This document shows, one piece after another, positions 18,629 through 28,626 of a stretch of DNA of 64,000 bases (the stretch's first letter is position 1; every line of letters starts with the position of its first letter). Location of the stretch: assembly GCA_021654635.1 (NCBI GenBank), contig AP025179.1, forward strand, positions 5,580,001 to 5,644,000, in the 5' to 3' direction. Source of the stretch: Mycobacterium kiyosense. GTDB taxonomy: Bacteria > Actinomycetota > Actinomycetes > Mycobacteriales > Mycobacteriaceae. Made by a program: the position numbers and the translations under genes. A model generated the notes under the pieces. It did no database searches, had not been told where the DNA came from, and saw only the letters and a list, made by a program, of their open reading frames with translations.

Positions 18629-20659
18629 TCACATGACGGGCTGCTGTTCAGAGTCGCGCGCCGGTGCAGTTTCGGTGCTTTGCGGTGGCGCAGCGACGAC
18701 CGCCGCCGGCCGGGACGCACGCTGTTCGGCTCCGGCGCGCGCTATTCGCGACTCGATGTCGTAGGGCACGATGATCGCGGTCGCCCCCCGGATGCGACTG
18801 ACGGCGCGCGCCATCTTGTCGGCGGTGCGATCGTGCAGCAGCCTGCCCAGCAGTGGCGAGTAGGTCCGGCGCGGCAACAGCACGGTCACCTTGCTGTCGG
18901 GGTGCTCGCGGAGCACCCCGACGACCAACTCGTAGGCGGCCTTACTCAGATGACGATCCGGACAGTCGACCATCCGCAGCGCGGTGTCGTGCTCGAAACG
19001 CTCCCAGCGTTGTCGCAGCAGCGCGGCATGATCGGCGTCGATCACGAAGTGCACCGCGGTCAGATCGTCGGCGTGCAGCCCGTTTCCGTAGCGCAGCGCC
19101 TCGATCTCGGCGAGGTCGACCGAATCCACGAAGATCAGCACCCGCAGTCGCGCATGCTTGGCCACTACCGGCTTTTCGGTCCGCGACATCTCCAAAACCG
19201 ATGCCTCCGAACGATATTGGCGGTTGAGCCGCATCAGGATCAGCACCAGCAACGGGAAGATGACGACCACCAGCCACGCGCCCTCGGTGAACTTGGCCAC
19301 CGCGAAGATGCCGACCACGATCGTCGACAGGACTCCCGCCGCAAGATTGACCGCCACGTTGACCCGCCAACGCTTTCCACGATGGACCAGGTGGTGCTTG
19401 GTCATGCCGTAACCGGCCATGGAGAAACCGGTGAACACGCCGATGGCGTAGAACGGCACCAACGCGGTGACCGAGCCCTCGGTGACCAACAGCAACGCCA
19501 CGGCCAGCGCGGCCAGGGTGATGATGCCGTTGGAGAACACCAGGCGATGACCCCGCTTCATCAGCGGGCGTGGCAGAAAGCGGTCCTCGGCCACGAAACT
19601 GGCCAACCCCGGAAAGCCGTTGAAGCTGGTGTTGCATCCGGTGAACAGAATCGCCGCGGTCGACGCCTGCACCAGGAAGTACAAGGTGTTGCCCAGAACG
19701 CCCTTCCCGAAGACCGCCCGGGTGATCTCGGACAGCATCGAGGGGTATTCGTGCAGGTAGGGCGTGGCGTGAGTGACGTGCGCCAGCCAGGCCACCCCGA
19801 ACAGCAGAAAGCCCAGAATGCAGGCCATCACGGTCAGCACCCGGCGCGCGTTGACACCCTCGGGCTTGCGGAAGGCACTGACGGTGTTCGAGATCGCCTC
19901 GACCCCGGTCAACGAGGTACCGCCGTTGGCGAAGGCACGCAGCACCACCAGAACGGTTGCGCCCATCACCAGACCGCTGCCCTGGTGCACCGGCACCGTG
20001 CCGACCAGCTTGTGCGGATCGTATTTCGGTAAGCCCCAGAGGATTTCACGAACAAACCCGGTCACGATCGTCAGCGTGATCATCGCCACGAACGAATATG
20101 TGGTGATCGCGAACGCCCGGCCCGACCGCCGCAATCCCCGCAGGTTGGTCAGACACATCAGTACCACCACACCGACAGTGAGCTCCAGGTGGTAGGGGCG
20201 CAGCTCGGGAATCGCGGAGACCACCGCCAACGTGCCGGCCGCGGGTTGGACGGCCACGGTCACCACATAATCGATCAGCAGCGCTGCCGCCGCGACCTGT
20301 GCGGTGCGGGGACCGAAGTTCTCCCGCGCAACCATGTATGCGCCCCCGGACCGGGTGTAGGTCGTCACGACCTGGCGGTACGAGGCGGTGACCAACACCA
20401 GGATCAGCAGCACCACACCGGTAATCGGCAGCAGCAACGTGAATGCCGCCATCCCGGCGGCAGGCAGCAACTCGATCATCACCTGCTCGGGGCCGTACGC
20501 GGTCGATGAAATCGCATCGGGCGCAAGTGCGCCCAGCGCAATGGGATTGGACAATCGCTCGGAGTCCAGTTGATCGCTGGTCAGTGTCTTGCCGAGGAAG
20601 ATCCGCTTCCAACGGTCGGAAAACGACTGCGGTATACCGCCAGCCGGGGTCGTCGTCAC
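18629..20659 (-). CDS. KimA-like potassium/APC-superfamily permease, copy 1
   Basis: A 676-residue protein. The short N-terminal cytosolic part has GALAPDAISSTAYGPEQVMIELL, the start of the APC core, followed by about 12 transmembrane segments. A soluble C-terminal domain of some 180 residues contains RVLIFVDSVDLAEIEALRYG and SKVTVLLPRRTYSPLLGRLLHDRTADKMARAVSRI, a USP-like fold. This layout matches the KUP/KimA proton-coupled potassium importer family, although such genes are often annotated as amino-acid permeases. The start is GTG 20659. It has a close paralogue immediately upstream, and a K+ channel lies beyond that, supporting a potassium role. Confidence 0.82.
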   Translation of the reverse strand: MTTTPAGGIPQSFSDRWKRIFLGKTLTSDQLDSERLSNPIALGALAPDAISSTAYGPEQVMIELLPAAGMAAFTLLLPITGVVLLILVLVTASYRQVVTTYTRSGGAYMVARENFGPRTAQVAAAALLIDYVVTVAVQPAAGTLAVVSAIPELRPYHLELTVGVVVLMCLTNLRGLRRSGRAFAITTYSFVAMITLTIVTGFVREILWGLPKYDPHKLVGTVPVHQGSGLVMGATVLVVLRAFANGGTSLTGVEAISNTVSAFRKPEGVNARRVLTVMACILGFLLFGVAWLAHVTHATPYLHEYPSMLSEITRAVFGKGVLGNTLYFLVQASTAAILFTGCNTSFNGFPGLASFVAEDRFLPRPLMKRGHRLVFSNGIITLAALAVALLLVTEGSVTALVPFYAIGVFTGFSMAGYGMTKHHLVHRGKRWRVNVAVNLAAGVLSTIVVGIFAVAKFTEGAWLVVVIFPLLVLILMRLNRQYRSEASVLEMSRTEKPVVAKHARLRVLIFVDSVDLAEIEALRYGNGLHADDLTAVHFVIDADHAALLRQRWERFEHDTALRMVDCPDRHLSKAAYELVVGVLREHPDSKVTVLLPRRTYSPLLGRLLHDRTADKMARAVSRIRGATAIIVPYDIESRIARAGAEQRASRPAAVVAAPPQSTETAPARDSEQQPVM

Positions 20660-20741
20660 GATAGGTTCGCTTTCTTGTAGTACATCGGGGATTCCGGCGC
20701 GCTCCTACAGCGGGTCCACTCCGGATGGGACAACCTGCCGA

Positions 20742-22727
20742 TCAGCCCACTCCGGTCACTTCCGCCACCCGGGATTCGATGTCGAAGGGCACGATCTGCG
20801 CGGTGGCGCCGGGAATTCGGCTGACCGCGCGGGCGATCTTGTCCGCGGTGCGGTCGTGCAACAGCCGGCCGACCAGCGGCGAGTAGGTTCGCCGCGGCAA
20901 CAGCACCGTCACCTTGCTTTCGGGGTGGTCACGCAGCATCCGCGCGATCAACTCGTGCGCAGCCCTGCCCAGATGGCGGTCGGCGCAGTCGACCATTTGC
21001 AGTGCGGTGCCGTGCTCGAAGTGCGCCCAGCGCTCGGTGAGTCGCGCCGCGTGGTCGGCGTCGATCACGAAATGCACCGCGGTCAGTTCGTCGGCGTGCA
21101 GTCCGTTCCCGTAGCGCAGCGCCTCGACCTCCGCCAGATCGACGGCATCGACGAAGACGACGACCCGGTGTTTGGTGTAGCGGGCCAAATCCGGCGGTTC
21201 GGTCTGAGACAACTCCAACACCGAGGCCTCGGCTCGGTACTGCCGATTGAGCCGCATCAGCACCATCACCAGCAGCGGGAAGACGACTACCACCAGCCAC
21301 GCGCCCTCGGTGAACTTGGCCACCGCGAAGATGCCTACCACGATCGTGGACAGGATCCCGGCCGAGAGGTTGACCGCCAGTTTGCGCCGCCACCCCTGGC
21401 CGCGATGGACCAAATAGTGCTTGGTCATGCCATAGCCCGCCATGGAGAAACCTGTGAATACCCCGATCGCGTAGAACGGCACCAACGCGTCGAGCGAGCC
21501 GCCGGTGACCACCAGCAAGGCCACCGCCAGCGCGGCCAAGGTGAGGATGCCGTTGGAGAAGACCAGCCGATGGCCCCGCTTCATCAGCGGACGCGGCAGG
21601 AAGCGGTCCTCGGCGACGAAGCTGGCCAGCGCCGGAAAACCGTTGAAGCTGGTGTTACCGCCGGTGTAGAGGATCGCCGCGGTCGACGCCTGCACCAGGA
21701 AGTACAAGACGTCGCCGATGGCGCCATGGCCGAAGACCGCGCGGGCGATCTCGGACAGCATCGACGGATACCCGTTGACGTACGGGGTGGCATGGGTGGC
21801 GTGCGCCAGCCAGGCCACCCCGGCCAGCAGAAACGCCAGGATGCACGCCATCACGGTCAGCACCCGGCGAGCGTTGAGACCCTCGGGCTTGCGGAAGCTG
21901 GTCACGGTGTTGGAGATCGCCTCGACACCGGTCAGCGACGACCCGCCGTTGGCGAAAGCCCGCAACACCACCAGGATCGTGGCGCCCATCACCAGTCCGT
22001 TGCCCTGATGGACCGGTACCGCGCCGGCAATGTGCGCCGGGTCGTAGACGGGCAGAGTTCCCATGACTTGGCGGACGAGGCCGACCACGATCGTCAGCGA
22101 CACCATGACGACGAATGCGTAGGTCGGCACCGCGAACGGCGCCCCGGCCTCCCGCAAACCACGCAGGTTCGCCAGGCACATCGTCAACACCACACCCACC
22201 GTGATCTCGAGGCTGTACGGGCCCAGCACCGGCACCGCGGAGACCACCGCCACCGTCCCGGCCGCACATTGCACCGCGACGGTCACCACATAGTCGATCA
22301 GCAGGGACGCCGCTGCGATCTGGGCCACTCGCGGGCCGAAGTTCTCCCGGGCCACCACATAAGATCCGCCGGATCGGGTGTAGACCATAACCACCTGGCG
22401 GTACGACGCGGCGACCAGCACCAGGATCAGCAGGATGACTCCGGTGATCGGAAGCAGCAACGCGAACGCTGCCATGCCGGCCGCGGGCAGCAACTCGATC
22501 ATGATCTGCTCCGAGCCGTAGGCGGTCGACGAGATCGCGTCCGGCGAGAGAACACCCAGCGCGACGGGATTGGACAACCTCTCGTGCTGCAGCTGATTGT
22601 TAATCAACGGCCTGCCGAGGAAGCCTCGTTTGCACACGTCGGAAAACGACGACCAGCTTTTTTGTCCGTGATCCAAAGTTGTTGCCAAGACGCAATATTC
22701 CTTTACCCAATCGGCAATTGACGTCAA
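20742..22727 (-). CDS. KimA-like potassium/APC-superfamily permease, copy 2
   Basis: A protein of up to 661 residues, closely matching copy 1 over its full length: GVLSPDAISSTAYGSEQIMIELL, the same membrane core, and the C-terminal HRVVVFVDAVDLAEVEALRYG and VTVLLPRRTYSPLVGRLLHDRTADKIARAVSRI. Copy 1 starts 82 bases after its stop. The start is uncertain: TTG 22727 gives the longest form, and TTG 22688 with AAGGAA upstream gives a length nearer to copy 1. No c-di-AMP (ydaO) riboswitch could be recognised upstream. Tandem duplicates may differ in affinity or expression; that is inference. Confidence 0.82.
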   Translation of the reverse strand: MTSIADWVKEYCVLATTLDHGQKSWSSFSDVCKRGFLGRPLINNQLQHERLSNPVALGVLSPDAISSTAYGSEQIMIELLPAAGMAAFALLLPITGVILLILVLVAASYRQVVMVYTRSGGSYVVARENFGPRVAQIAAASLLIDYVVTVAVQCAAGTVAVVSAVPVLGPYSLEITVGVVLTMCLANLRGLREAGAPFAVPTYAFVVMVSLTIVVGLVRQVMGTLPVYDPAHIAGAVPVHQGNGLVMGATILVVLRAFANGGSSLTGVEAISNTVTSFRKPEGLNARRVLTVMACILAFLLAGVAWLAHATHATPYVNGYPSMLSEIARAVFGHGAIGDVLYFLVQASTAAILYTGGNTSFNGFPALASFVAEDRFLPRPLMKRGHRLVFSNGILTLAALAVALLVVTGGSLDALVPFYAIGVFTGFSMAGYGMTKHYLVHRGQGWRRKLAVNLSAGILSTIVVGIFAVAKFTEGAWLVVVVFPLLVMVLMRLNRQYRAEASVLELSQTEPPDLARYTKHRVVVFVDAVDLAEVEALRYGNGLHADELTAVHFVIDADHAARLTERWAHFEHGTALQMVDCADRHLGRAAHELIARMLRDHPESKVTVLLPRRTYSPLVGRLLHDRTADKIARAVSRIPGATAQIVPFDIESRVAEVTGVG

Positions 22728-23241
22728 AAGCCTAGCGTCTCAGCACACCTCGTCAGCCGGTCAGAGGGCCACAGACAGGATGTTGTCAGGATATTCCCAA
22801 GATAACTTGATATCGATGTAATTATGACAAGCCAGTATGGAGTCCGGAGCGCGCCACGGCGGCCGCTGCGCAAGTACGATTCCGACGAAGATGGAGGTTG
22901 GCGCGCCATCACAGCCAGGCACGGCAACACAGTCCGCCGCGACCTCGTAGGCTCGCCGGCGCCCGCCCCGGCTGTTGTTCGGCGTTCATCGGGCACCGCA
23001 CCATTGACGAGTTCTGTCGCAGATCGACTGACGCGGCAACCATTCAGCACGGCCAAATTGGCTATGGCAGCAGCGTTTAGCGAAACGACTGCGAATAGCC
23101 GAAACAATAGGGGAACGGATGTTGCAGCAAGATCAATGCTCATGTCAGACGAACAATATTGATCAGCAAAAACATTCGCGTCGATCACGCCGCAATCTGG
23201 TCGTAGCCAGCGCAGGTCAGCACCGCGAGGAGTCGAATCAG
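22728..23241. other. 514-bp divergent intergenic region between KimA-like gene and K+ channel gene
   Basis: I see no convincing gene. Short open frames on both strands (22824-23162 plus, 22724-23188 minus) have no family motif or good ribosome site. The stretch 22785-22835 is unusually AT-rich for this genome and is the best place for the divergent promoters. No riboswitch fold or strong inverted repeat was found. Confidence 0.5.
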
Positions 23242-25008
23242 ATGCAGCAGCGTGTAATCGTCAGCGGTGACGACGCGCTCGCCACGACGATCATCGACGA
23301 ATTGAAGCGAGCGGGTGCCAGCGTCGTCAAGCTCATCGGTCCAGAACTGGCCGGCACCAGAGTCAAGGCGGAGCTGGCTCGGGCCGGAGTTGCCGAGGCG
23401 GTAGCCGTCATCTGCGCCGGGGACGACGATGCGACCAACCTCGAGATCGCCTTGCTGGCAAGAAAAGCCAACCCGGAAATCCGGGTGGTGTCACGGCTGT
23501 CGAACGAAGTGCTGCGCGAAGCGGTGGCCGATGACGAGGGACCCAGCGCAATCTTCGGTGTCGCCGAACTCGCCGCACCGGCGGTCGTCGAGGCATGTCT
23601 GTCGCGCACCACGCACCCCTTCGAGGCGGCCGGCATCCAATTCGCGGTTTTCGGCACCGAGGCGCCGCGCGGGGGAACGCTGCGCGAAATCTACGGAGAC
23701 CTCGCCCCAGTGGCGATCATGCACGGCCAGAACGCATCTGCGCCCGGTCAGGTCGTGGTGTGCCCAGGCCGCGATGAAGAAGTCTGCGCGGGCGACTGGA
23801 CGGCGTTGATCGGAACACAGGACGAATTAACCACTTTCGGTGTTCAGGTTCCGCAGCAGACGCGGACGCTTTCGCACCATTCTCGATTGCGCCGGATGCT
23901 CGACGCCGCTCGCATCCTGCCCGCCGAGGTCAACCCGGCTTTCTACCCGGTGATAATCGCGCTGTTCGTGCTGATTCTCGGCTCGACCATGCTGCTGCAC
24001 TTCTCCTACACGCACCCCGGTATGTCATGGGTCGACGCGTTCTACTTCACCATCGAGACCATCACGACGACCGGTTACGGCGACTTCAGCTTCGCCGAGC
24101 AACCCACTTGGCTGCGCGTGTATGCGGCCGTGTTGATGCTGGGCGGGGTCACCACCACCGCCCTGCTGGTCGCCTTCGTCGCCGACGTGCTGTTGTCCCG
24201 TCGCTTCGTCTGGTCGTCCGGACGACCACGGGCACGCCACCTGCGCAACCACATCATCGTCGTCGGACTCAGCGCCCTGGGCATCAAGGTCGTCCGTGAC
24301 CTGACCGAGGCCGGACACGACGTCGCGGTGATCGAACGAGACCAGGGCAACCCGTTCGTGGCGGAGGCGAACGAATTGGACGTCCCGGTCATCTACGGCG
24401 ACGCCACGCTGCGCCAGACGCTGGAGTCCGCCCGGGTCGACACCGCGCGTGCCGTGGCGGTGCTGACGCGTGACGACATGGTCAACATCGAGGCGGGAAT
24501 GGTGCTTCGGGAGATGCTGAGCGCCCAGGTGACCCCGGAGGTCAACCGGTGGAACGAGGTACCGCTGGTCTTGCGGGTCTTCGACCACGACCTGGGCTCC
24601 GCGGTGGCGCAGCGCTTCGGCTTCGACAACGTCCGCTCCACGGTGGAGATCGCCGCGCCGTGGTTCGTCGGCGCCGCACTGGGCCTGGAGATACTCGGCA
24701 CTTTCTCGGTGGGCAACCGCTCCTTTCTGATCGGAAAGATGCATGTCCAGCCGGGCAGCGAACTCGACGGTCTGCAAATGTTCGAGATGTCGACCCAAAC
24801 CCGCGTCTTCGCCATCACCCGGGACGACACCCCGATTCAACTGCATCCGCGCCGCGATGCTCGGCTCTGCGCCGGTGACACCGTGTACCTGGCCGGGCCG
24901 TACCGGGAACTGCTGGCCACATTGCGTAAGGGACAGCAGTCCAAGCCGATTTCTGACGACGAGTCCCTGGGCGCTGAACAAGGGGTGAGTGCCGGCTCGA
25001 ACAACTGA
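23242..25008 (+). CDS. Two-TM potassium channel with tandem RCK/TrkA domains
   Basis: A 588-residue protein. Residues 1-130 form an RCK-N (VIVSGDDALATTIIDELKRAGASVV) and about 130-210 an RCK-C. A pore domain follows, with TM1 FYPVIIALFVLILGSTMLL, selectivity filter TTTGYGD at residues 275-281 and TM2 after it. A second RCK-N (HIIVVGLSALGIKVVRDLTEAGHDVAVIE) and RCK-C reach the C-terminus. Such channels conduct K+ and are gated by nucleotide or ion binding to RCK domains. ATG 23242 has GAGGAG nine bases upstream; an in-frame ATG at 23119 gives an unlikely low-complexity extension. It is divergent from the two KimA-like permeases. Confidence 0.9.
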   Translation: MQQRVIVSGDDALATTIIDELKRAGASVVKLIGPELAGTRVKAELARAGVAEAVAVICAGDDDATNLEIALLARKANPEIRVVSRLSNEVLREAVADDEGPSAIFGVAELAAPAVVEACLSRTTHPFEAAGIQFAVFGTEAPRGGTLREIYGDLAPVAIMHGQNASAPGQVVVCPGRDEEVCAGDWTALIGTQDELTTFGVQVPQQTRTLSHHSRLRRMLDAARILPAEVNPAFYPVIIALFVLILGSTMLLHFSYTHPGMSWVDAFYFTIETITTTGYGDFSFAEQPTWLRVYAAVLMLGGVTTTALLVAFVADVLLSRRFVWSSGRPRARHLRNHIIVVGLSALGIKVVRDLTEAGHDVAVIERDQGNPFVAEANELDVPVIYGDATLRQTLESARVDTARAVAVLTRDDMVNIEAGMVLREMLSAQVTPEVNRWNEVPLVLRVFDHDLGSAVAQRFGFDNVRSTVEIAAPWFVGAALGLEILGTFSVGNRSFLIGKMHVQPGSELDGLQMFEMSTQTRVFAITRDDTPIQLHPRRDARLCAGDTVYLAGPYRELLATLRKGQQSKPISDDESLGAEQGVSAGSNN

Positions 25009-25178
25009 CGTCCGTCCGGCTGGTGTGACCGGCATCTGACTGGACAGCAACGCCTTTGACGGATGCACACGGTTGCCACTCACGTTCAGCCACGGACGCC
25101 ACCGTTTTCCATCGTTGTCCATGACCGACCAGGACGGGGCAAAAACGCTCCGTCTGACTTGAATTGTGAATCACTGCA

Positions 25179-26540
25179 ATGTATTTCGCTGCTATACCAC
25201 CTGAAGTGAATTCCGGCCGAATGTACACCGGCCCGGGTTCGGCACCGATGCTGGCCGCCGCCGCGGCGCGTGGGAGAGTCTGGCATCCGAGCTGCATTCG
25301 GCGGCCGGCTCCTACCAAGCTGTGGTGTCGGGGCTGGCCGCGGGACCGTGGCTGGGTCCGTCGTCGGCGATGATGGCCGGCGCCGCGGCAACCTATGTGA
25401 GCTGGCTCAGCGGCGCCGCGGCGCAGGCCGAGGAGACGGCCGACCAGGCCACCGCCGCGGCCGCGGCCTTCGAGTCCGCGTTCGCCGCCACGGTGCCCCC
25501 CCGAGGTGGTGGCGGCCAACCGCAGCCTGCTGGCCGCGCTGGTGGCTACGAACCTGTTGGGGCAGAACACACCTGCCATCGCTGCCACCGAGGCCCAGTA
25601 CCTCGAGATGTGGGCGCAGGACGCCACCGCGATGTACGGCTACGCCGGTTCGTCGGCGAGCGCCACACGGTTGACTCCGTTCAGTGCGCCACAGCAGGTT
25701 GCCAGTCCGGCCGCAGCGGCCAACCAGTCCGGTGCCGTCAGCCAAGCCGCCGACACCGCCGCCGGCTCCGCGCAGAGCACGGTGTCGCAGCTGGCGCAGA
25801 TCTTCTCCGCCGTGCCCGACGCGCTGGGCAGTCTGCTGACCTCGTCGCCGAGCGCCGCCGGCGTGTCGTTGTCACCGCTCGACCTGCTCGACATCGGGGC
25901 CGACCTGATCGCGTTCGGGATCGATGCGCCGATGTCCCCCCTGGGCGTGATCTCGCTGCCGATCGACCTCGTCGGCGCGCAGACCGGTTTACACACCGAC
26001 GACATCGTCTCCGGCTGGGATGACGCGGGCGCCACCGCCCCCGAGTTACCGGAAGGGTCAACGTTCGAGCCGGTGCCGCAATCGGTTTCGGCGGGTTTCG
26101 GCGAAGCCAACGCCGTCGGCGCGCTGTCGGTGCCGCCGACCTGGACCGCCGCCACACCCGCGGTGCGGCCGATCGCGCTGGCCCGACCGGCCAGCTTCGG
26201 TGTCGACCAACAGGCGCTGACGGCCGGCCTGTCGAACAGCCTGCAGAACAGCGTCGACAACGCCGCCGGCGACATGGCCATGGCGAGCGCGGCCGGCCGA
26301 GTCGTCGGCGACACCGCAGGCGGCCGGGGCGTCCAGGTCGCCCAGGCCGCCACCAGGGGCCGGAAAGCCGCGGCCGAGAACACCAAGGCCGGCGCCGACG
26401 AGGCACCCGATCACGAGGAACCGCGCGCCGTGGTGACCGGAATCGCGGCCGAGATACGCGAATTCGCCAGACTTCGCGACGAAGGCCTGATCACCGACGA
26501 GCAGTTCGTCGAGCAGCGGAATCGGCTGCTCGGCCTCTAG
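25179..26540 (+). pseudogene. PPE protein with C-terminal SHOCT-like tail, two compensating frameshifts
   Basis: The N-terminus is a PPE domain: [29 protein letters not shown], then [33 protein letters not shown] with the WxG-like helical hairpin. One base is missing near 25267 and one extra C lies in the C7 run 25496-25502, after which the text continues ([32 protein letters not shown]) to TAG 26540. The last about 35 residues ([30 protein letters not shown]) match a SHOCT-type short C-terminal domain, unusual for a PPE protein. No PE partner is adjacent. PPE proteins are exported by ESX systems. The gene is probably intact in the organism. Confidence 0.8.
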
Positions 26541-26555
26541 CATTCGGGCGCGATG

Positions 26556-27467
26556 CTAGTCCGGGGGCGCCGACAGCAGTCGCTCAGCCGCCGCGTAGGG
26601 GTCGTTGCGGCCGTCGACCACCGACTCGGCGAGCAGCTCGAGGTCCGGCCGGGTCCGCAGCCGGGTCTGCGCCAGCGACAGGATCTGCGCCCGCGCGCGG
26701 GCCAGCCGGCGCGCACGATTGTCGGCGCGGTGATGCACCTCGATCGCCTCGACCAGGTCGGCCAGCCCCGCACCGCGGGCGGCGACCAGACTCACGATCG
26801 GGGCCTTGGTCTCGGCCCGCAGGTCCCGCACGGTTTGTTCGGCGCCGTCCCGATCCGCCTTGTTCACCACCACGATGTCGGCGACCTCCAGGAGACCCGC
26901 CTTGGCCGCCTGCACCGCGTCGCCGGCGCCAGGATTGAGGATGACGATGGTCGGATCGGCGACGGCGGCGATCTCGATCTCGGACTGGCCGACGCCCACC
27001 GTCTCGGCGAGCACCACGTCGTAGCCGATGGCCCCGACCAGCCGGATGGCCGCGGGCACCGCCGCGGCCAGGCCACCGAGGTGCCCCCGGCTGGCCACCG
27101 ATCTGATCAACACATCGGAATCGTTGATGTGCGCGGTCATTCGAATGCGATCGCCGAGCAGCGCACCGCCGCTGAACGGTGACGAGGGATCCACAGCCAG
27201 CACCGCCACCCGGCACCCGCGCTGCCGGTAGGCGCCGACCAGTGCCCCGATCGTCGTCGACTTGCCCGCTCCGGGCGGCCCGGTGATGCCGATGACACGT
27301 ACGTCGGATACCGGCGCCCCCAGGGCGGCGAGGGTGGACAGCACCTCGTCGCGGCGGTCGCTTTCCACCAGGCTGAGCAGCCGGCCCGCGGCGCGCGGAG
27401 ATCCGTTGCGCGCCTTGATGATCAGCTCAGAGACGTCCGTAGGGTGGTTGCGCACGGCGTCGGGCAC
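26556..27467 (-). CDS. meaB: MeaB/ArgK-type G3E GTPase, B12-mutase chaperone
   Basis: A 303-residue GTPase with Walker A GPPGAGKST at residues 63-71, switch/base segments AVDPSSPFSGGALLGDRIRM and ETVGVGQSEIEIA, and the guanine-specificity motif NKAD. The family protects and reloads adenosylcobalamin-dependent acyl-CoA mutases with cofactor. The likely client is the split mutase at 38005-40007, about 11 kb away, though a genomic methylmalonyl-CoA mutase elsewhere is an alternative. The start is GTG 27467 with GTGGAG upstream. It is divergent from the iminopeptidase gene, sharing an intergenic region with paired palindromes. Confidence 0.88.
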   Translation of the reverse strand: MPDAVRNHPTDVSELIIKARNGSPRAAGRLLSLVESDRRDEVLSTLAALGAPVSDVRVIGITGPPGAGKSTTIGALVGAYRQRGCRVAVLAVDPSSPFSGGALLGDRIRMTAHINDSDVLIRSVASRGHLGGLAAAVPAAIRLVGAIGYDVVLAETVGVGQSEIEIAAVADPTIVILNPGAGDAVQAAKAGLLEVADIVVVNKADRDGAEQTVRDLRAETKAPIVSLVAARGAGLADLVEAIEVHHRADNRARRLARARAQILSLAQTRLRTRPDLELLAESVVDGRNDPYAAAERLLSAPPD

Positions 27468-27520
27468 GGACCGTTCTCCACTTCGGTGGCGCGCGGCGGA
27501 AGATCCGGCCGCGCGTTTGT

Positions 27521-27547
27521 GAGAATTATATTCTCTCAGTTTGAGAG
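27521..27547. promoter_or_regulatory. Paired palindromic operator between meaB and pip
   Basis: GAGAATTATATTCTC at 27521-27535 (6-bp arms) overlaps a second palindrome CTCTCAGTTTGAGAG at 27533-27547 (perfect 6-bp arms). The first matches the perfect palindrome at 34057-34071 in GAGAAT...ATTCTC, so the same repressor probably binds both places. Confidence 0.62.
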
Positions 27548-27632
27548 TACGAGTTGCAAGCGGGCTCCGGCCCGCCCGTCCCGATCGCGGCATGGGACTC
27601 TGTGTGCTCACCGACGAAAGGACGCCCGGGTG

Positions 27633-28505
27633 ATGACGCCGCAGCCGACGATCTCCGTCCCCGGCGGACTGGTGTGGGCAAAGCGGGTCCGACCCGCTCA
27701 GCCGAGCGCTGCCCGCCCACTGCTGGTGGTGCACGGCGGACCCGGGTTGCCGCACTATTACCTGAGTGCGCTGGAACGCCTGTCCGACGAGCGCGAGGTC
27801 ATCTTCTGGGATCAGCTGGGCTGCGGCAACTCGCAGCGGCCCGCCGACCGGACGCTGTGGACCATGCCGCGCTCGGTAGCCGAAATGGCCTCGGTGATAA
27901 CGACTCTGAGACTGTCCGACTTCCACGTCTTCGGCAATTCGTGGGGGGCCATGCTCGCCCTGCAGTACCTGCTGGATGCGCCCGGCGGCGTGCGCACCCT
28001 GACCCTGTCCAATAGCGCAGCCTCCATTCCGGTGTTCGCCGCCAACGTGATTCGGCTCAAAGCCGACCTGGACTGGGCGACCCGGGACGCCATCGACCGG
28101 CACGAGGCCGCCGGCACCACCGGCTCCGCCGCGTACCGGGCCGCGGTCACCACGTGGAACCAGACACACCTGTGCCGCCGCCAACCCTGGCCCGACGACC
28201 TCTACGACGCCTTCGCGGACATGGGCACCGAGATCTTCGAGACGATGTTCGGGCCCAGCGTCTTTCGTATCGTCGGGACGATGCGGGACTGGGATGTGGT
28301 CGATCGGCTCGGCGGGATCACCACGCCGACGCTGCTGCTCGCCGCGCGCTACGACGAGTTTCCACCCGAGCACATGCGCGAGATGCACCGCCGCATCCAG
28401 GGTTCGAGCTTCGAGTTTTTCGAGCACAGCGCCCACCTGCCGTTCATCGAAGAGCCCGAACGCTTCGACGCACTGATGCGCGATTTCCTGCGTCGGCACG
28501 ATTGA
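27633..28505 (+). CDS. pip: Proline iminopeptidase-family alpha/beta hydrolase (Rv0840c-like)
   Basis: A 290-residue hydrolase with the prolyl-aminopeptidase hallmark HGGPG followed by IFWDQLGCGNSQRP, nucleophile motif GNSWG, acid region LLLAARYDEFPPE and catalytic His in FEHSAHLPFIEE. The family releases N-terminal proline from peptides, but close relatives act on amides or esters of small molecules. ATG 27633 (with GTG 27630 directly before it) follows AAAGGA. The strand relative to the lpqR-methyltransferase block agrees with M. tuberculosis pip. Its palindromic operator is shared in type with the fadD/ferredoxin region, which hints at a catabolic rather than a peptide role. Confidence 0.75.
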   Translation: MTPQPTISVPGGLVWAKRVRPAQPSAARPLLVVHGGPGLPHYYLSALERLSDEREVIFWDQLGCGNSQRPADRTLWTMPRSVAEMASVITTLRLSDFHVFGNSWGAMLALQYLLDAPGGVRTLTLSNSAASIPVFAANVIRLKADLDWATRDAIDRHEAAGTTGSAAYRAAVTTWNQTHLCRRQPWPDDLYDAFADMGTEIFETMFGPSVFRIVGTMRDWDVVDRLGGITTPTLLLAARYDEFPPEHMREMHRRIQGSSFEFFEHSAHLPFIEEPERFDALMRDFLRRHD

Positions 28506-28626
28506 TGCACTCGGCGGCGGCAAGGGGGGTTCGAAACTGCGGATGCGGGTATAGGCCCGGCGTGATTGGCTTCAGAGGATGAAGTTGCGACGGGATCGAA
28601 ATAGACATCGGGATCGGGGAAAAACA

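Noticed and set aside
20589..22721. Very long plus-strand open frame (710 codons) opposite the second KimA-like gene, and similar ones such as 10588-12432 and 17605-18636
   Set aside because: They are antisense to clear protein families, are His/Arg/Gly-rich nonsense and reflect GC-rich third positions.
22728..23241. Possible c-di-AMP (ydaO) riboswitch upstream of the KimA-like or channel gene
   Set aside because: None of the conserved ydaO sequence blocks could be recognised on either strand.
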